Part shown: piece by piece, positions 9,464-19,783 of the stretch | Layout: every line of letters begins with the position of its first letter | Position numbering within the stretch: position 1 is the first letter of the stretch | From: Sedimentibacter acidaminivorans | GTDB lineage: Bacteria > Bacillota > Clostridia > Tissierellales > Sedimentibacteraceae | Reading direction: 5' to 3' | DNA length: 64,000 nt | Assembly: GCF_017873955.1 (NCBI RefSeq) | Contig: NZ_JAGGKS010000010.1 | Coordinates: forward strand, 62,001 to 126,000 | The notes under the pieces: generated by a model | Told to the model about the DNA's origin: nothing | Seen by the model: only the letters and a program-made list of their open reading frames with translations | Databases searched by the model: none | Program-made: the position numbers and the translations under genes

Positions 9464-10504
9464 ATGTCTGATAAATTAACGTATAAAGATTCCGGAGTAG
9501 ATATACATGCAGGATATGAAACAGTAAAATTAATTAAAAATTATGTAAAAAAAACTTATACTAAAGGTGTAGTATCTGATATAGGTGGTTTTGGAAGCTT
9601 GTTTGCAATAGATAAAAATGAATATGATGAACCAGTTTTAGTTTCTGGAACCGATGGGGTAGGAACAAAGCTTATGATAGCCTTTAAGACAGATATTCAT
9701 GATACAATTGGTGAAGATGCTGTTGCTATGTGCGTAAATGATGTAATATGCCAAGGTGCAAAACCTTTATTTTTCTTAGATTATATTGCTACAGGTAAAT
9801 TAGATCCTAATAAAGCTTCTGACATTGTTAAAGGTGTTGCAAATGGGTGCATCAAAGCAGGAGCAGCGCTCATTGGTGGTGAAACTGCTGAAATGCCAGG
9901 TCTTTATAGCGAAGGGGAATATGATATTGCAGGATTTTGTGTTGGTATAGTTGATAAAAAGAAAATAATTGATGGTAGTAATATTGTGGAGGGTGATATC
10001 CTTATAGGAATACCATCAAGTGGAATTCATAGTAATGGGTATTCCTTGGTAAGAAAAGTATTTTTTGAACATAAGAGTTATGATGTAAATGAATATGTAG
10101 AAGAACTTGGATCAACGTTAGGTGAAGCATTAATGGTACCAACTAGGATTTATCCGGAATTAATACTTGATTTGATTTCTAAATTTGAAATTAAGGGAAT
10201 GTCAAATATTACAGGTGGTGGTTTTTATGAAAATATTCCTAGGATGTTTCCAGATGGCATTACAGCAGACATAGACACTAAAGATATTAACGTATTGCCA
10301 ATATTTAAACTTATGCAAAGAGAAGGAAATATTGATATAGATGAGATGTATTCAACATTCAATATGGGAATTGGCATGGTAATGGCTGTTAGTGCTGAAG
10401 TAGCAGAAAATTTGATTTCTTACCTCAATGAAAAAAATGAGAATCCTGTAATTATAGGTAAAACTATAAAAAGAGAAGGGGAGCTCAAAATATGCCACAA
10501 GTAA
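9464..10504 (+). CDS. purM: Phosphoribosylformylglycinamidine cyclo-ligase (AIR synthetase)
   Basis: A 346-residue enzyme that closes the imidazole ring of FGAM to give AIR. Family motifs include [13 protein letters not shown] at the N-terminus, [24 protein letters not shown] and [12 protein letters not shown]. Its length is normal. The ribosome binding site is AAAAGGAG. Its last 13 bases overlap the start of purN, which suggests coupled translation of the two genes. Confidence 0.96.
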   Translation: MSDKLTYKDSGVDIHAGYETVKLIKNYVKKTYTKGVVSDIGGFGSLFAIDKNEYDEPVLVSGTDGVGTKLMIAFKTDIHDTIGEDAVAMCVNDVICQGAKPLFFLDYIATGKLDPNKASDIVKGVANGCIKAGAALIGGETAEMPGLYSEGEYDIAGFCVGIVDKKKIIDGSNIVEGDILIGIPSSGIHSNGYSLVRKVFFEHKSYDVNEYVEELGSTLGEALMVPTRIYPELILDLISKFEIKGMSNITGGGFYENIPRMFPDGITADIDTKDINVLPIFKLMQREGNIDIDEMYSTFNMGIGMVMAVSAEVAENLISYLNEKNENPVIIGKTIKREGELKICHK

Positions 10505-11124
10505 AAATTGGAGTTTTGGTATCTGGTTCTGGATCAAACCTACAGTCTATAATAGATAATATAGAGCTAGGCAAAATTAATGGAAAAATTGAAGTGGTTA
10601 TTTCTAATAGAGAAAATGCCTATGGGCTAGAGCGAGCGAGACAGCATGGTATAGATGCTGTTTTTGTCCACTCAAAAGAATTTGCTAATATAGAACAATT
10701 TGATGAAGCTATAATCAGAGAATTAAAAAGACATAATGTTGAATTAGTAATTTTAGCAGGATATTTAAAAATATTGACTTCGAAATTCATTGAGGAGTAT
10801 AATAATAAAATAATAAATATACATCCATCTTTGATTCCATCATTTTGTGGAAAGGGTTATTATGGTATTAAGGTACATGAGGCTGCAATAAACTATGGTG
10901 TTAAAATAAGTGGAGCAACTGTTCATTTTGTAGATGAAAATGCAGATACAGGACCAATTATACTTCAAGAGTCAGTTAATATAGAATATAGTGACAGTGC
11001 TGAAATATTGCAGAAAAAAGTACTAAAAATAGAACATAAAATTTTACCACAAGCTGTTCAATATTATTGTGATGGTAAGATAGAAATAATAGATAGAAAA
11101 GTTAAAATAAACATGGAGGAATAA
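10492..11124 (+). CDS. purN: Phosphoribosylglycinamide formyltransferase
   Basis: A 210-residue folate-dependent GAR transformylase. The N-terminal [15 protein letters not shown] binds the ribonucleotide. The active site region has [10 protein letters not shown] (Asn and His) and the Asp in [11 protein letters not shown]. Its ATG lies inside the end of purM, with the ribosome binding site GGGGAG also inside purM. It ends two bases before purH. Confidence 0.96.
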   Translation: MPQVKIGVLVSGSGSNLQSIIDNIELGKINGKIEVVISNRENAYGLERARQHGIDAVFVHSKEFANIEQFDEAIIRELKRHNVELVILAGYLKILTSKFIEEYNNKIINIHPSLIPSFCGKGYYGIKVHEAAINYGVKISGATVHFVDENADTGPIILQESVNIEYSDSAEILQKKVLKIEHKILPQAVQYYCDGKIEIIDRKVKINMEE

Positions 11125-11126
11125 TA

Positions 11127-12683
11127 ATGAGAGCTTTAATTAGTGTTTCTGATAAAACAGGAATTGTAGAGTTTGCACAAAAATTATCTAATTTAGGAGT
11201 AGAAATAATATCTACTGGAGGAACTTCTAAAGTATTGAAAGATGCTGGTATAAAAGTAATAGGTATATCTGAAGTAACAGGATTTCCAGAATGTTTAGAT
11301 GGAAGAGTAAAAACACTTCATCCAAATATCCATGCAGGGTTGTTGGCAATACGTTCAAATAATGAGCATATGAAACAACTTAGAGATTTAAATATTAAAA
11401 CCATTGATATTGTTGTTGTTAACTTATATCCATTTAAACAAACTATACTTAAAGAATCTGTAGATAGGCAAACTGCTATAGAAAATATAGATATAGGCGG
11501 ACCTACTATGCTTCGTTCAGCTGCAAAAAATTATCAAGATGTTGCGGTGGTTGTTGACCCAAAAGACTATGATAAGGTAATTAAAGAAATAGAAAATAGT
11601 AAAGAAGTATCATTGGATACTAAATTTTATTTATGTTCGAAAGTTTTTGAACATACAGCTCATTATGATACACTTATTGCTACATATATGAAAAAAGAAA
11701 GAAGAGATATTGGGTTACCTGAAACATTTACTATGACTTTTGAAAAGGTTCAAGATATGAGATATGGTGAGAACCCTCATCAAAAGGCTGCGTTTTATAA
11801 AGAAGTTAATAAAAACAAAGGACTTCTTGCATCGGCCATACAACTTCATGGTAAAGAATTATCATTTAATAATATAAATGATACAAATGGAGCACTTGAA
11901 TTATTAAAGGAATTTGATGAACCTACAGTTGTTGGTTGCAAGCATTCAAACCCTTGCGGCGTAGGAACTGCAAATAGTATTTATGATGCGTATATTAAGG
12001 CTTATTCTGCTGACCCAACTTCGATATTTGGTGGAATTGTAGTTGCTAATAGAGAAATAGATAAAAGAACAGCAGAAGAAATTAATAAAATATTTATAGA
12101 AATAGTAGTTGCGCCATCATATAGCGACGAAGCTTTAGATATACTTAAATCGAAGAAAAATATAAGACTTTTAAAAATAGAAAATATTATGACAAAGCAA
12201 GATGAAAATTCATATGATCTAAAAAAAGTAGCTGGTGGAATTTTAGTACAAACAATAGACTCTAAACTTTTACCATATGGTAGCGAATTAAAAAAAGTTA
12301 CAAAAAAACAACCTACAGAAGCAGAAATGAAAGATTTAATAATGGCTTGGAAAATTGTTAAGCATACGAAATCTAATGCAATAACAATTGTTAAAAATGG
12401 ACAGTCAATTGGAATTGGTCCTGGACAAGTAAATCGTATCTGGGCATGTAAACAAGCAATAGAACATGCTATTGAATATTTGGGAAAAGATAGTCTCAAA
12501 GGTGCATGTTTAGGTTCTGATGCATATTTCCCATTTCCTGATTGCGTTGAGGCTGCAGCAGAATCTGGTATAACAGCTATAATTCAGCCAGGTGGCTCAA
12601 TGAATGATATAAAATCCATTGAAGCATGTGATAAACATAATATGTCAATGTTGATGACAGACATGAGGCACTTTAAGCACTAA
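11127..12683 (+). CDS. purH: Bifunctional AICAR formyltransferase / IMP cyclohydrolase
   Basis: A 518-residue enzyme for the last two steps to IMP. The N-terminal cyclohydrolase domain (MGS-like fold) shows [22 protein letters not shown] and [11 protein letters not shown]. The C-terminal AICAR transformylase domain shows [22 protein letters not shown] with the catalytic Lys-His, and [13 protein letters not shown]. Its length is standard. The ribosome binding site TGGAGG lies at the end of purN, so the two genes are coupled. Confidence 0.96.
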   Translation: MRALISVSDKTGIVEFAQKLSNLGVEIISTGGTSKVLKDAGIKVIGISEVTGFPECLDGRVKTLHPNIHAGLLAIRSNNEHMKQLRDLNIKTIDIVVVNLYPFKQTILKESVDRQTAIENIDIGGPTMLRSAAKNYQDVAVVVDPKDYDKVIKEIENSKEVSLDTKFYLCSKVFEHTAHYDTLIATYMKKERRDIGLPETFTMTFEKVQDMRYGENPHQKAAFYKEVNKNKGLLASAIQLHGKELSFNNINDTNGALELLKEFDEPTVVGCKHSNPCGVGTANSIYDAYIKAYSADPTSIFGGIVVANREIDKRTAEEINKIFIEIVVAPSYSDEALDILKSKKNIRLLKIENIMTKQDENSYDLKKVAGGILVQTIDSKLLPYGSELKKVTKKQPTEAEMKDLIMAWKIVKHTKSNAITIVKNGQSIGIGPGQVNRIWACKQAIEHAIEYLGKDSLKGACLGSDAYFPFPDCVEAAAESGITAIIQPGGSMNDIKSIEACDKHNMSMLMTDMRHFKH

Positions 12684-12707
12684 ATTTCGTAATTAGAGGA
12701 GGGAACG

Positions 12708-13961
12708 ATGAAAATACTTGTTGTTGGAGGCGGCGCAAGAGAGCATACAATATGTTGGAAGCTTAATCAAAGTAACATGGTTACCAAAATATATTGTGCC
12801 CCTGGAAATGCTGGAATATCTCAAATAGCAAAATGTGTAGATATTAAGGCGGAAGATATAGAAAAAATCACTGATTTCTCAGTAGATAATAACATAGATA
12901 TGGTAGTAGTCGGTCCAGAGGGTCCTTTAGTAGATGGTTTAGTAGATATACTTATGGAAAAAGGAATTAAAGCTTTTGGACCAAGTAAAAAAGGTGCTAG
13001 ACTAGAAGGTAGCAAATCATACTCTAAAGATTTTATGAAAAAATATAATATTCCCACAGCTAAATATGAAACATATATAGATTCGAAAAAAGCTTTAGAA
13101 GGTTTGCATAATTTCACTACTCCAATTGTAATTAAGGCAGATGGACTTGCAGCTGGAAAAGGCGTTCTAATATGTGAAACTATAAATGAAGCAAAAGATG
13201 CTATAAATAGTATTATGAGAGATAAGCAATTTGGTGAAGCGGGTAATACCGTGGTAATTGAAGAATTTTTAAATGGAATAGAAACTTCTTTGCTTTGTTT
13301 TGTAAATGGTAAAGATATAATACCTATGGAAAGTGCAAGAGATTATAAAAAAGCATATGACAATGATAAAGGTCTTAACACTGGTGGTATGGGTTGCTTT
13401 TCACCTAATCCTATTTATACAGAATCTCTTAAGAAGTATATTAAGGAAAATATTCTTGATACTACGCTCAATGGATTTATAGAAGAAAATATGGATTTTA
13501 AAGGAATTTTATTCATTGGACTTATGATAACAGGTGATGAAGCTAAGGTTCTTGAATACAATACTAGATTTGGAGACCCTGAAACAGAGGTTGTTTTGCC
13601 TAGATTAAAATCTGATTTGTGTAAAGTTATGGAAAAAACGATTGATGGAACCCTTACTTTAAAGGATTTACAATGGACAGAAATGCATAGCACAACTGTT
13701 GTATTAGCTTCTGGAGGTTATCCAGATAATTATGAAAAGGGTAAAGAAATAACTGGACTTGATTTAGTTGATGAGGATGTTATAGTATTTCATGGTGGAA
13801 CTAAATTATCAGAAGGTAAAATATTGACAGATGGTGGAAGAGTTCTAGCGGTAACTGCTTTAGGAGATACAATAGAAGAAGCAAGAAATAAGGTTTATAA
13901 AAATATAGAAAAAATTAAGTTTGATAAAATGGAATATAGAAAAGATATAGCAAAATTATAG
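12708..13961 (+). CDS. purD: Phosphoribosylamine-glycine ligase
   Basis: A 417-residue GAR synthetase of the ATP-grasp family. It begins MKILVVGGGAREHTI, and contains GPEGPLVDGL, KADGLAAGKGV (nucleotide-binding Lys), NTGGMGCFSPNP and EYNTRFGDPETEV (metal-binding Glu/Asn). The ribosome binding site is GAGGAGGG. It is the last gene of the purine operon: a hairpin terminator follows within 15 bases. Confidence 0.96.
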   Translation: MKILVVGGGAREHTICWKLNQSNMVTKIYCAPGNAGISQIAKCVDIKAEDIEKITDFSVDNNIDMVVVGPEGPLVDGLVDILMEKGIKAFGPSKKGARLEGSKSYSKDFMKKYNIPTAKYETYIDSKKALEGLHNFTTPIVIKADGLAAGKGVLICETINEAKDAINSIMRDKQFGEAGNTVVIEEFLNGIETSLLCFVNGKDIIPMESARDYKKAYDNDKGLNTGGMGCFSPNPIYTESLKKYIKENILDTTLNGFIEENMDFKGILFIGLMITGDEAKVLEYNTRFGDPETEVVLPRLKSDLCKVMEKTIDGTLTLKDLQWTEMHSTTVVLASGGYPDNYEKGKEITGLDLVDEDVIVFHGGTKLSEGKILTDGGRVLAVTALGDTIEEARNKVYKNIEKIKFDKMEYRKDIAKL

Positions 13962-13974
13962 AAGAAAGTGATTG

Positions 13975-14006
13975 AGGTTGGTACGCATATGTATCAACCT
14001 TTTTTT
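13975..14006 (+). terminator. Rho-independent terminator of the purine operon
   Basis: AGGTTG (13975-13980) pairs with CAACCT (13995-14000), extended by weaker inner pairs, and is followed by a run of T residues to 14006. Confidence 0.85.
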
Positions 14007-14082
14007 ATCAATTTACCTAATTTAATCATTATGATTGAACTCCTGAATATATTTATATAATAAAAGGTAGTAGGAGGGGACT

Positions 14083-15354
14083 ATGGTTATACATGTTGTA
14101 AATTGGGGCGATATATTATGGAAAATTGCAAAATATTATAATTCTAGTGTAGATAGGATCGTTGAAGTTAATAATTTGCATGATCCAAACAAACTGTTAG
14201 TTGGGCAATCATTGTTAATACCAACGGATGACACTTTATATACAATAAAATATGGAGATGTGCTGTGGAGAATAGCTGAAAAATATGGTGTCTCAGTAGA
14301 AAATATTATGAAGACAAACAGTATTATAAATCCTAATTTTTTATATCCTGGAACTAAAATTACTATACCACAAAGGGAAAAGAAAAAAATAGATGTAAAT
14401 GGTTACATCTACATGCTAGGAAATGATTCTGTACCTATAATTGAAGAAGTTGGGGATAATTTAACATATCTAAGTCCATTTGCTTATCTAATAAAAGAAG
14501 ATGGAGGGCTACAGGGACTTGATGATATGGCTGCAATTAAAACAGCAATATCTGAAAATATAGTTCCTATGATGGCAATTACTAATTTTAGTGTAACATC
14601 AAAAGGAGAAAACCTTGCACGCGAGGTACTTAATAATCCTAGAATTATACAAAAACTTCAGACAAACATAATAAATATTATGAAGGAAAAAGGTTATAAA
14701 GGATTAAATATTGATTTTGAAAATGTTCTTCCTAGTGACCGAGAGGCTTATAATAGATTTTTAAAAAGTACTGTTGATATAATGCACAAAGAAGGATTTT
14801 TTGTTTCTACAGCCTTAGCACCAAAAATAAATAAAGATCAAGTAGGACTTCTTTATGAGGCTCATGATTATGAAGCACATGGTAAAATAGTTGATTTTGT
14901 AGTATTGATGACATACGAATGGGGATGGAGAGGTGGGCCACCTAGAGCTATATCTCCAGTAAATGAAATGGAAAGAGTTTTAGATTACGCAGTAACAGTT
15001 ATTCCTACGGATAAAATTTTGATGGGATTTCAAATTTATGCAAGAGATTGGACACTACCATTTGTTGGTGGCCGCGAAGCTGAAACATTTAGTGTCCAAG
15101 AGGCAATTGATAGGGCATATAAATATAAAGCTACAATTCAGTATGATGTAATAAGTCAATCACCGTTTTATCAATATACTGATGAAAATGGAATAGCTCA
15201 TGAAGTTTGGTTCGAAGATGCAAGAAGTGCACAAGCAAAATTTGACTTAGTAAAAGATTATAATTTAAGAGGATTAAGCTACTGGGTTTTAGGATACCCA
15301 TTCCAACAGAACTGGGAATTATTAGCGGATAATTTTACTGTTAGAAAAAGATAG
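14083..15354 (+). CDS. LysM-GH18 spore peptidoglycan hydrolase, YaaH/SleL-like
   Basis: A 423-residue protein with two LysM domains (about residues 1-47 and 51-96) followed by a glycoside hydrolase family 18 domain to the end. The GH18 signature GLNIDFENV carries the acidic catalytic pair, and LMTYEWGWRGGPP is a substrate-binding motif. This order matches YaaH/SleL, a spore N-acetylglucosaminidase that acts on cortex fragments during germination. There is no signal peptide, which fits spore proteins targeted from the mother cell by their LysM domains. The ribosome binding site is AGGAGGGG. A TATAAT lies at 14056-14061, but no sporulation-sigma promoter could be assigned with confidence. Confidence 0.88.
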   Translation: MVIHVVNWGDILWKIAKYYNSSVDRIVEVNNLHDPNKLLVGQSLLIPTDDTLYTIKYGDVLWRIAEKYGVSVENIMKTNSIINPNFLYPGTKITIPQREKKKIDVNGYIYMLGNDSVPIIEEVGDNLTYLSPFAYLIKEDGGLQGLDDMAAIKTAISENIVPMMAITNFSVTSKGENLAREVLNNPRIIQKLQTNIINIMKEKGYKGLNIDFENVLPSDREAYNRFLKSTVDIMHKEGFFVSTALAPKINKDQVGLLYEAHDYEAHGKIVDFVVLMTYEWGWRGGPPRAISPVNEMERVLDYAVTVIPTDKILMGFQIYARDWTLPFVGGREAETFSVQEAIDRAYKYKATIQYDVISQSPFYQYTDENGIAHEVWFEDARSAQAKFDLVKDYNLRGLSYWVLGYPFQQNWELLADNFTVRKR

Positions 15355-15445
15355 TTTTTATTGATTTTGTAAAATTACAATAGTATAATAATATTAAGAT
15401 AAGTTACATTTTTCGATAAAATAGTAGCAAGGGAGTATAGTGGAA

Positions 15446-15910
15446 ATGATGTTTTTTTATGATACAACAATTGGAAAGATTGGAATTTCAGAAAATGGAA
15501 AGGCAGTTACAAATATATATTTTGAAAATGAAAGTCTGGAAAATAAAGTGCAATTAGTTGAAACACCACTTATAAAAAATGCTTTTGAACAAATTAAAGA
15601 GTATCTCAATGGAAAAAGAAAAACATTTGATTTTCCAATTGAGCTAAATGGAACTGAATTTCAAAAAAGTGTATGGAGAGCATTGCAAGAAATTCCATAT
15701 GGAGAAACTAAGACATATAAAGAAATAGCTATTGCGATAGGGAATGAAAAAGCATGTCGAGCAGTTGGAATGGCAAATAATAAAAATCCACTTCCCATAG
15801 TAATTCCTTGTCATAGGGTAATTGGAGCAAATGGCAAATTAGTGGGTTATGCTGGTGGACTAAATATAAAAGAGAATCTTATCAAAATAGAAAATAAATT
15901 AAAAGAATAA
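15446..15910 (+). CDS. ogt: Methylated-DNA-[protein]-cysteine S-methyltransferase
   Basis: A small suicide repair enzyme of about 154 residues that moves alkyl groups from O6-methylguanine to its own cysteine. The acceptor Cys is in IPCHRVIG. The helix-turn-helix helper motif RAVGMANNKNPLPI precedes it, and the C-terminal GYAGGLNIKE is typical. I prefer the ATG at 15446, spaced 10 bases from GGGAG; a GTG at 15440 in the same frame is possible but only four bases from that site. The gene stands alone between the YaaH-like gene and a convergent dehydrogenase. Confidence 0.93.
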   Translation: MMFFYDTTIGKIGISENGKAVTNIYFENESLENKVQLVETPLIKNAFEQIKEYLNGKRKTFDFPIELNGTEFQKSVWRALQEIPYGETKTYKEIAIAIGNEKACRAVGMANNKNPLPIVIPCHRVIGANGKLVGYAGGLNIKENLIKIENKLKE

Positions 15911-15943
15911 ATAAGAAGGTTTTGCCCTCTAATTTATTCTTTT
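15901..15943. terminator. Bidirectional terminator between ogt and the alcohol dehydrogenase gene
   Basis: AAAAGAATAAAT (15901-15912) and ATTTATTCTTTT (15932-15943) are perfect 12-bp reverse complements ending in A/T tracts on either side. The left arm overlaps the ogt stop codon. It serves convergent genes on both strands. Confidence 0.7.
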
Positions 15944-15955
15944 ATTATTTGAACT

Positions 15956-17113
15956 TTATAATGCTGCCTTATATATATTTAATACATCTTCTTTAGAAAG
16001 AGGACAATAAGCATTTGACAATTTTGCAGATGACTTTGTTGCCATAATATCAAATTTTTCTTCGTTAATTCCAACTTCTCTTAAAGTTGTTGGGATACCT
16101 AAACTTATAAAATATTCTCTTGTTTTTTCTATTGCTTTATTAGCAATTTCATATTTGTCTAATGACGAATCTATACCCCATACATTTGTTCCAAATTCTA
16201 CGAATTTGTCTAGATGCTCATCATTTAATACGCGCTTCATCCAATGAGGTGTAACCATAGCTAATCCTACCCCATGAGTTATATCATAATATGCACTTAA
16301 TTCATGTTCTATAGCATGGCAGCTCCATGCACCTGGTTTTCCTAAAGCTAAAAATCCATTAATAGCCCAGCTTGATGTCCACATTAAATTAGCTCTAGCT
16401 TCATAATCATCGGGTTTTTCTATAGCTTTAACACCAAATTCGATACATGTCTTTAATAATCCTTCTGCCATTCTGTCTTGCATATATCCTTTGGAATTAG
16501 AAAAATAAGCTTCGATAATATGACTCATAATATCCGCTGTACCTGCTGCAGTTTGATATTTTGAAACAGTGTAAGTGTATTCTGGGTCTAAAATTGATGC
16601 AACTGGTCTCATATTTATATTACCCACACCAATTTTATCATTTGTGTCCATGTTTGATATTACAGCCATCATATCCATTTCAGAACCAGTTGCTGCTAGA
16701 GTTAAAATACTTACAACCGGTAATACTTCTTTGATTTTTTTAGGGTTTATTACTAAATCCCAAGGGTCTCCATCGTATGCTACTCCAGCAGCAATAACCT
16801 TCCCACAATCTATGGTGCTTCCACCACCAACTGATAAAACAATGTCAGCATTAAATTGCCTACAAAGTTCAACTCCTTTTTTTACAGAAGTAAGCTTTGG
16901 ATTAGGCTCTACACCAGATAGTTCAGTATAAGGTATGTTATTTTCATTAAACATAGTTGCTATAGTATCATATACTCCAATTTTTTTAATGCTTCCACCA
17001 CCATATACAATCAATACTCTACTGCCGTATTTTTTTATAATATTAACTAAATTTTTAATTTGACCTTTACCAAAATATATTTCGGTAGGTATTGAATAAA
17101 CGAAATTTTCCAT
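15956..17113 (-). CDS. Iron-containing alcohol dehydrogenase (butanol dehydrogenase-like)
   Basis: A 385-residue group III (iron-activated) alcohol dehydrogenase that reduces aldehydes with NAD(P)H. The nucleotide-binding GGGSIKK and VGGGSTIDCGKVIAAG motifs lie in the N-terminal half, and the metal-binding helix with SCHAIEHELSAYYDITHGVGLA in the C-terminal half supplies His ligands. The opening ENFVYSIPTEIYFGKGQ resembles the butanol dehydrogenases BdhA/BdhB and YugJ. The ribosome binding site AGGAGA precedes the start. It appears monocistronic. The true substrate cannot be told from sequence. Confidence 0.9.
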   Translation of the reverse strand: MENFVYSIPTEIYFGKGQIKNLVNIIKKYGSRVLIVYGGGSIKKIGVYDTIATMFNENNIPYTELSGVEPNPKLTSVKKGVELCRQFNADIVLSVGGGSTIDCGKVIAAGVAYDGDPWDLVINPKKIKEVLPVVSILTLAATGSEMDMMAVISNMDTNDKIGVGNINMRPVASILDPEYTYTVSKYQTAAGTADIMSHIIEAYFSNSKGYMQDRMAEGLLKTCIEFGVKAIEKPDDYEARANLMWTSSWAINGFLALGKPGAWSCHAIEHELSAYYDITHGVGLAMVTPHWMKRVLNDEHLDKFVEFGTNVWGIDSSLDKYEIANKAIEKTREYFISLGIPTTLREVGINEEKFDIMATKSSAKLSNAYCPLSKEDVLNIYKAAL

Positions 17114-17241
17114 AATTAATGTTCTCCTAATTTGTTATTTGTTTTTAAAAATAGATGTGTAGGTAGTATATATTATATAATTTTAAAATTCAAGCCTATA
17201 TATTAGATTATATTTTAAAAAATTTCTTTTCATCACTTTTG

Positions 17242-17270
17242 TTGACAAGGATATAAGTATAATATATAAT
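17242..17270 (+). promoter_or_regulatory. Consensus sigma-A promoter of the MBL hydrolase gene
   Basis: TTGACA (17242-17247), exactly 17 bases, then TATAAT (17265-17270). The predicted start near 17277 leaves a leader of about 119 bases before the gene at 17396. The leader is AT-rich and I recognise no riboswitch in it. Confidence 0.8.
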
Positions 17271-17395
17271 TCGAAACATAATTAATGAATGAAATTTTGA
17301 TATAAAATAAGAATAAAAATAAAGTATGAAGTGATACACTATCTAGTATTTTGTTTTGTATAATTTTATTATAAGTTTACTTACTGGAGGATAAA

Positions 17396-18118
17396 ATGCT
17401 TATTAAATTAACCGATAGAATTTATTATATGCCACATAATGAGGAAACTGATAGACCAATTTTGGGGTATATTAAAGGCGATAATTATTCGCTTATGGTA
17501 GATGCAGGAAATTCAAAACAACATGTTGAAATTTTTTTAGATGAGATTTCTAAATTAGGGTTGCCGCATCCTGTATATGTAATCTTAACACATTCTCACT
17601 GGGATCATACATATGGGCTAAGTGGATTAAATGCTGTATCAATAGCATGCCGTGAAACAAATGATCATTTAGAAAAGATGAGCAAGTGGGAATGGACAGA
17701 TGAGGCAATGAAAGATAGATTAATAAATGGAGAAGATATAGAATTTTGTGATACCATGATTAAAAGGGAATATGAAAATAGAGACGAAATCCTTGTAAAA
17801 ACTGCTGATATTGTATTTGAAAATGGACTTTCCATTTATTTAGGAAACATTAGTTGTGAGCTTAGAAAGATAGAAAGTTCTCATGCAGATGATTGTGTTG
17901 TAGCTTATATACCACAGGAAAAAGTCATTTTTATAGGAGATATTATATGCGAAGACTTACATCATGGAGAACCTGTGTATTATAGAAATAAGCTTAAAAG
18001 CTTAATAGAAAATATGAAAGCCATAGATTTTGAAACAGCACTATTTGGGCATTTGCAACCATTAACTAAACAAGAAGTAATTGCTATGCTTGAAGACGAA
18101 TCAAACATAGTGATTTAA
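17396..18118 (+). CDS. MBL-fold metallo-hydrolase
   Basis: A 240-residue hydrolase of the metallo-beta-lactamase superfamily. The zinc-binding motif is THSHWDHTYG near residue 65, with SSHADDCVVAY and FIGDI further on as the second His and bridging Asp, and a late GHLQPL His. It is a stand-alone single-domain enzyme. Such proteins include thioesterases and lactonases, and the substrate cannot be assigned. The ribosome binding site is TGGAGG. It is driven by an unusually good promoter and converges on the nhaC-like gene across a shared terminator. Confidence 0.85.
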   Translation: MLIKLTDRIYYMPHNEETDRPILGYIKGDNYSLMVDAGNSKQHVEIFLDEISKLGLPHPVYVILTHSHWDHTYGLSGLNAVSIACRETNDHLEKMSKWEWTDEAMKDRLINGEDIEFCDTMIKREYENRDEILVKTADIVFENGLSIYLGNISCELRKIESSHADDCVVAYIPQEKVIFIGDIICEDLHHGEPVYYRNKLKSLIENMKAIDFETALFGHLQPLTKQEVIAMLEDESNIVI

Positions 18119-18120
18119 TT

Positions 18121-18168
18121 ATAAGATAATGGAGGACATATAATGTTATACATCCTCCATTATCTTAT
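18121..18168. terminator. Bidirectional terminator (16-bp stem)
   Basis: The arms at 18121-18136 and 18153-18168 are perfect 16-bp reverse complements containing GGAGGA/TCCTCC. The structure overlaps the stop codon of the minus-strand antiporter gene and follows the MBL gene within three bases, so it can end both transcripts. Confidence 0.75.
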
Positions 18169-19487
18169 ATATTCGTAGTTTGACTTTTAAGCTTTTTTCT
18201 TCGCAAATTAAAAAGTGGAACTAGGTATAGAAATACAGCATATGGTATACTTTTTATTCCAACTGATAATGTTGCCATAGGCACAGCTATAGCTATATTC
18301 CATGGAATTAGTTCAGAAATTAAAACTACAGTATTTTCTAAATCAATTGCTATTTCGCTGTTTGATGAATTGTTATTTTTATAAATTTTATTCATTAATT
18401 GGTGAGATAACATAATAGATAAAGTTTGATTACAGCTAAATATACTTGTTAAAATACTTGTTAGGATCATTGTAGGATAAAGCTTAATTTTATAAGCTAT
18501 TTTTTCTAATAAACTTTGTATTACATTTAGCATACCTGTTCCTTCAAATATTCCAGAATAAGTAGATGCAATTAATACTATAAAAGAAACACCAATCATA
18601 GATGTCATGCCACCACCAGAAATTATATCTGAAAAGCTTCCAGCTGTACCTAATTCATATCCAATAAACATAAATCTAAATACATTAATTAACTCTATAT
18701 TTTGAACAAAAATGCAAATTATAATACCAGAAACAATGCTGAGAAACATGGAAATTTTCACATCAACTTTAAAAATTGCAAGTGATAAAATAATTATAGC
18801 AGGTATCATTACAATAGGATTTAAATTGAAGTGTTGTTCGATTTCATTTAAAAGTGAAGTGTTTGCAATTTCTAAGGGGTTATCCTTTGATAAGAATACA
18901 TAAATTAATACAGCGAAAATAAATGGTACTGAAGCTGTAGCAAACATGTTTTTTATATTGTTGTATAAATTTGTTTCTGTTATAGTTGCAATGAGGTTTG
19001 CGCTAGAAGAAGTAGGAGCGCATCGGTCTCCGAAAAAAGCACCTGAAAAAATTGCACCTGCAGTTATATTTAAATCAACATTTCCACTCTTTGCAAGAAC
19101 AATTAATACAACACCAATTGTTCCAACGGTTCCAAAACTTGTCCCCAAAGTAAAAGATACCATGCATGATAATAGAAATGCAAACAATATAAAATATTGA
19201 GGTATAATTACCTTAGTTCCATAATAGACAAAAAATGGTATCGTTCCACATGCCCTCCAAATTCCGGTAATTAATCCTATCAATAAAAGAATAGAAATTA
19301 CAATGAGAGATTTAATTGTTCCTGTTGACATCATCTTAAATATTTGTTTTAATGTAAAACCTCTATGTAGAGCTGTAAAAATGAAACAAAGAAGTCCAAT
19401 TAATAAAGGAATAGTTGTTGGTATTTTTTTTAGTACACTAAAGATTAATGAAAGTGTGAAAATAGTTATTGCTAATAAAAAATCCAT
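18165..19487 (-). CDS. Na+/H+ antiporter, NhaC family
   Basis: A 440-residue polytopic membrane protein with about 11-12 hydrophobic segments. It has the NhaC-type sequence SFTLGTSFGTVGTIG and the cation-site region GAFFGDRCAPTSSSANL, both characteristic of the family. It is expected to exchange Na+ for H+ (or malate/lactate in MleN-type members) across the cytoplasmic membrane. The ribosome binding site AAAGGAGCG precedes the ATG. No partner genes lie beside it. Confidence 0.88.
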   Translation of the reverse strand: MDFLLAITIFTLSLIFSVLKKIPTTIPLLIGLLCFIFTALHRGFTLKQIFKMMSTGTIKSLIVISILLLIGLITGIWRACGTIPFFVYYGTKVIIPQYFILFAFLLSCMVSFTLGTSFGTVGTIGVVLIVLAKSGNVDLNITAGAIFSGAFFGDRCAPTSSSANLIATITETNLYNNIKNMFATASVPFIFAVLIYVFLSKDNPLEIANTSLLNEIEQHFNLNPIVMIPAIIILSLAIFKVDVKISMFLSIVSGIIICIFVQNIELINVFRFMFIGYELGTAGSFSDIISGGGMTSMIGVSFIVLIASTYSGIFEGTGMLNVIQSLLEKIAYKIKLYPTMILTSILTSIFSCNQTLSIMLSHQLMNKIYKNNNSSNSEIAIDLENTVVLISELIPWNIAIAVPMATLSVGIKSIPYAVFLYLVPLFNLRRKKLKSQTTNI

Positions 19488-19603
19488 AAAAACGCTCCTT
19501 TAGTTATGATAGTGCTATTATACAACTGAATATTACAAAATACAACTCTTTTAAGTTGAGTGCAAATTATTATTTCAAAGACAGCTTATCAGATTTTTAT
19601 TCA

Positions 19604-19632
19604 TTGACAAATTTAGTAAATTGATTTAGAAT
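19604..19632 (+). promoter_or_regulatory. Promoter of the tungstate/pterin-cofactor operon
   Basis: TTGACA (19604-19609), 17 bases, TAGAAT (19627-19632). The predicted start, near 19639, falls immediately before the riboswitch candidate, as expected for its leader RNA. Confidence 0.75.
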
Positions 19633-19639
19633 TTTAATG

Positions 19640-19783
19640 TGTTATTCTCCGAGCTAAAATTTCTAAGGCGTATGCTATGAATATTAGCCGTTAGGGTTTA
19701 ATTGGAAACAATTGAGCCTCCCAGTGGAAAGGAGATTGCTATATTAGCATGTCTCTTTTCATATATTAATATATTGAAAGGAG
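19640..19783 (+). ncRNA. Moco/Tuco-type riboswitch with a visible translational switch
   Basis: The leader has CTCCGAGC (19647-19654), a hairpin ATTG-GAAA-CAAT with a GNRA tetraloop (19700-19713), and GCCTCCCAGTGGAAAGGAG (19716-19734), features I recognise from the molybdenum/tungsten-cofactor RNA motif. It precedes tupABC and moa/moe genes, the expected targets. CTCC at the 5' end can pair with GGAG at 19731-19734 to close the aptamer. The segment TCTCTTTTC (19752-19760) can pair either with GAAAGGAGA in the aptamer (19727-19735) or with the real Shine-Dalgarno GAAAGGAG (19776-19783). A hairpin TGCTA-TAT-TAGCA (19737-19749) separates the first pair. Ligand binding would close the aptamer, free the anti-Shine-Dalgarno strand and shut translation off. 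Confidence 0.78.
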
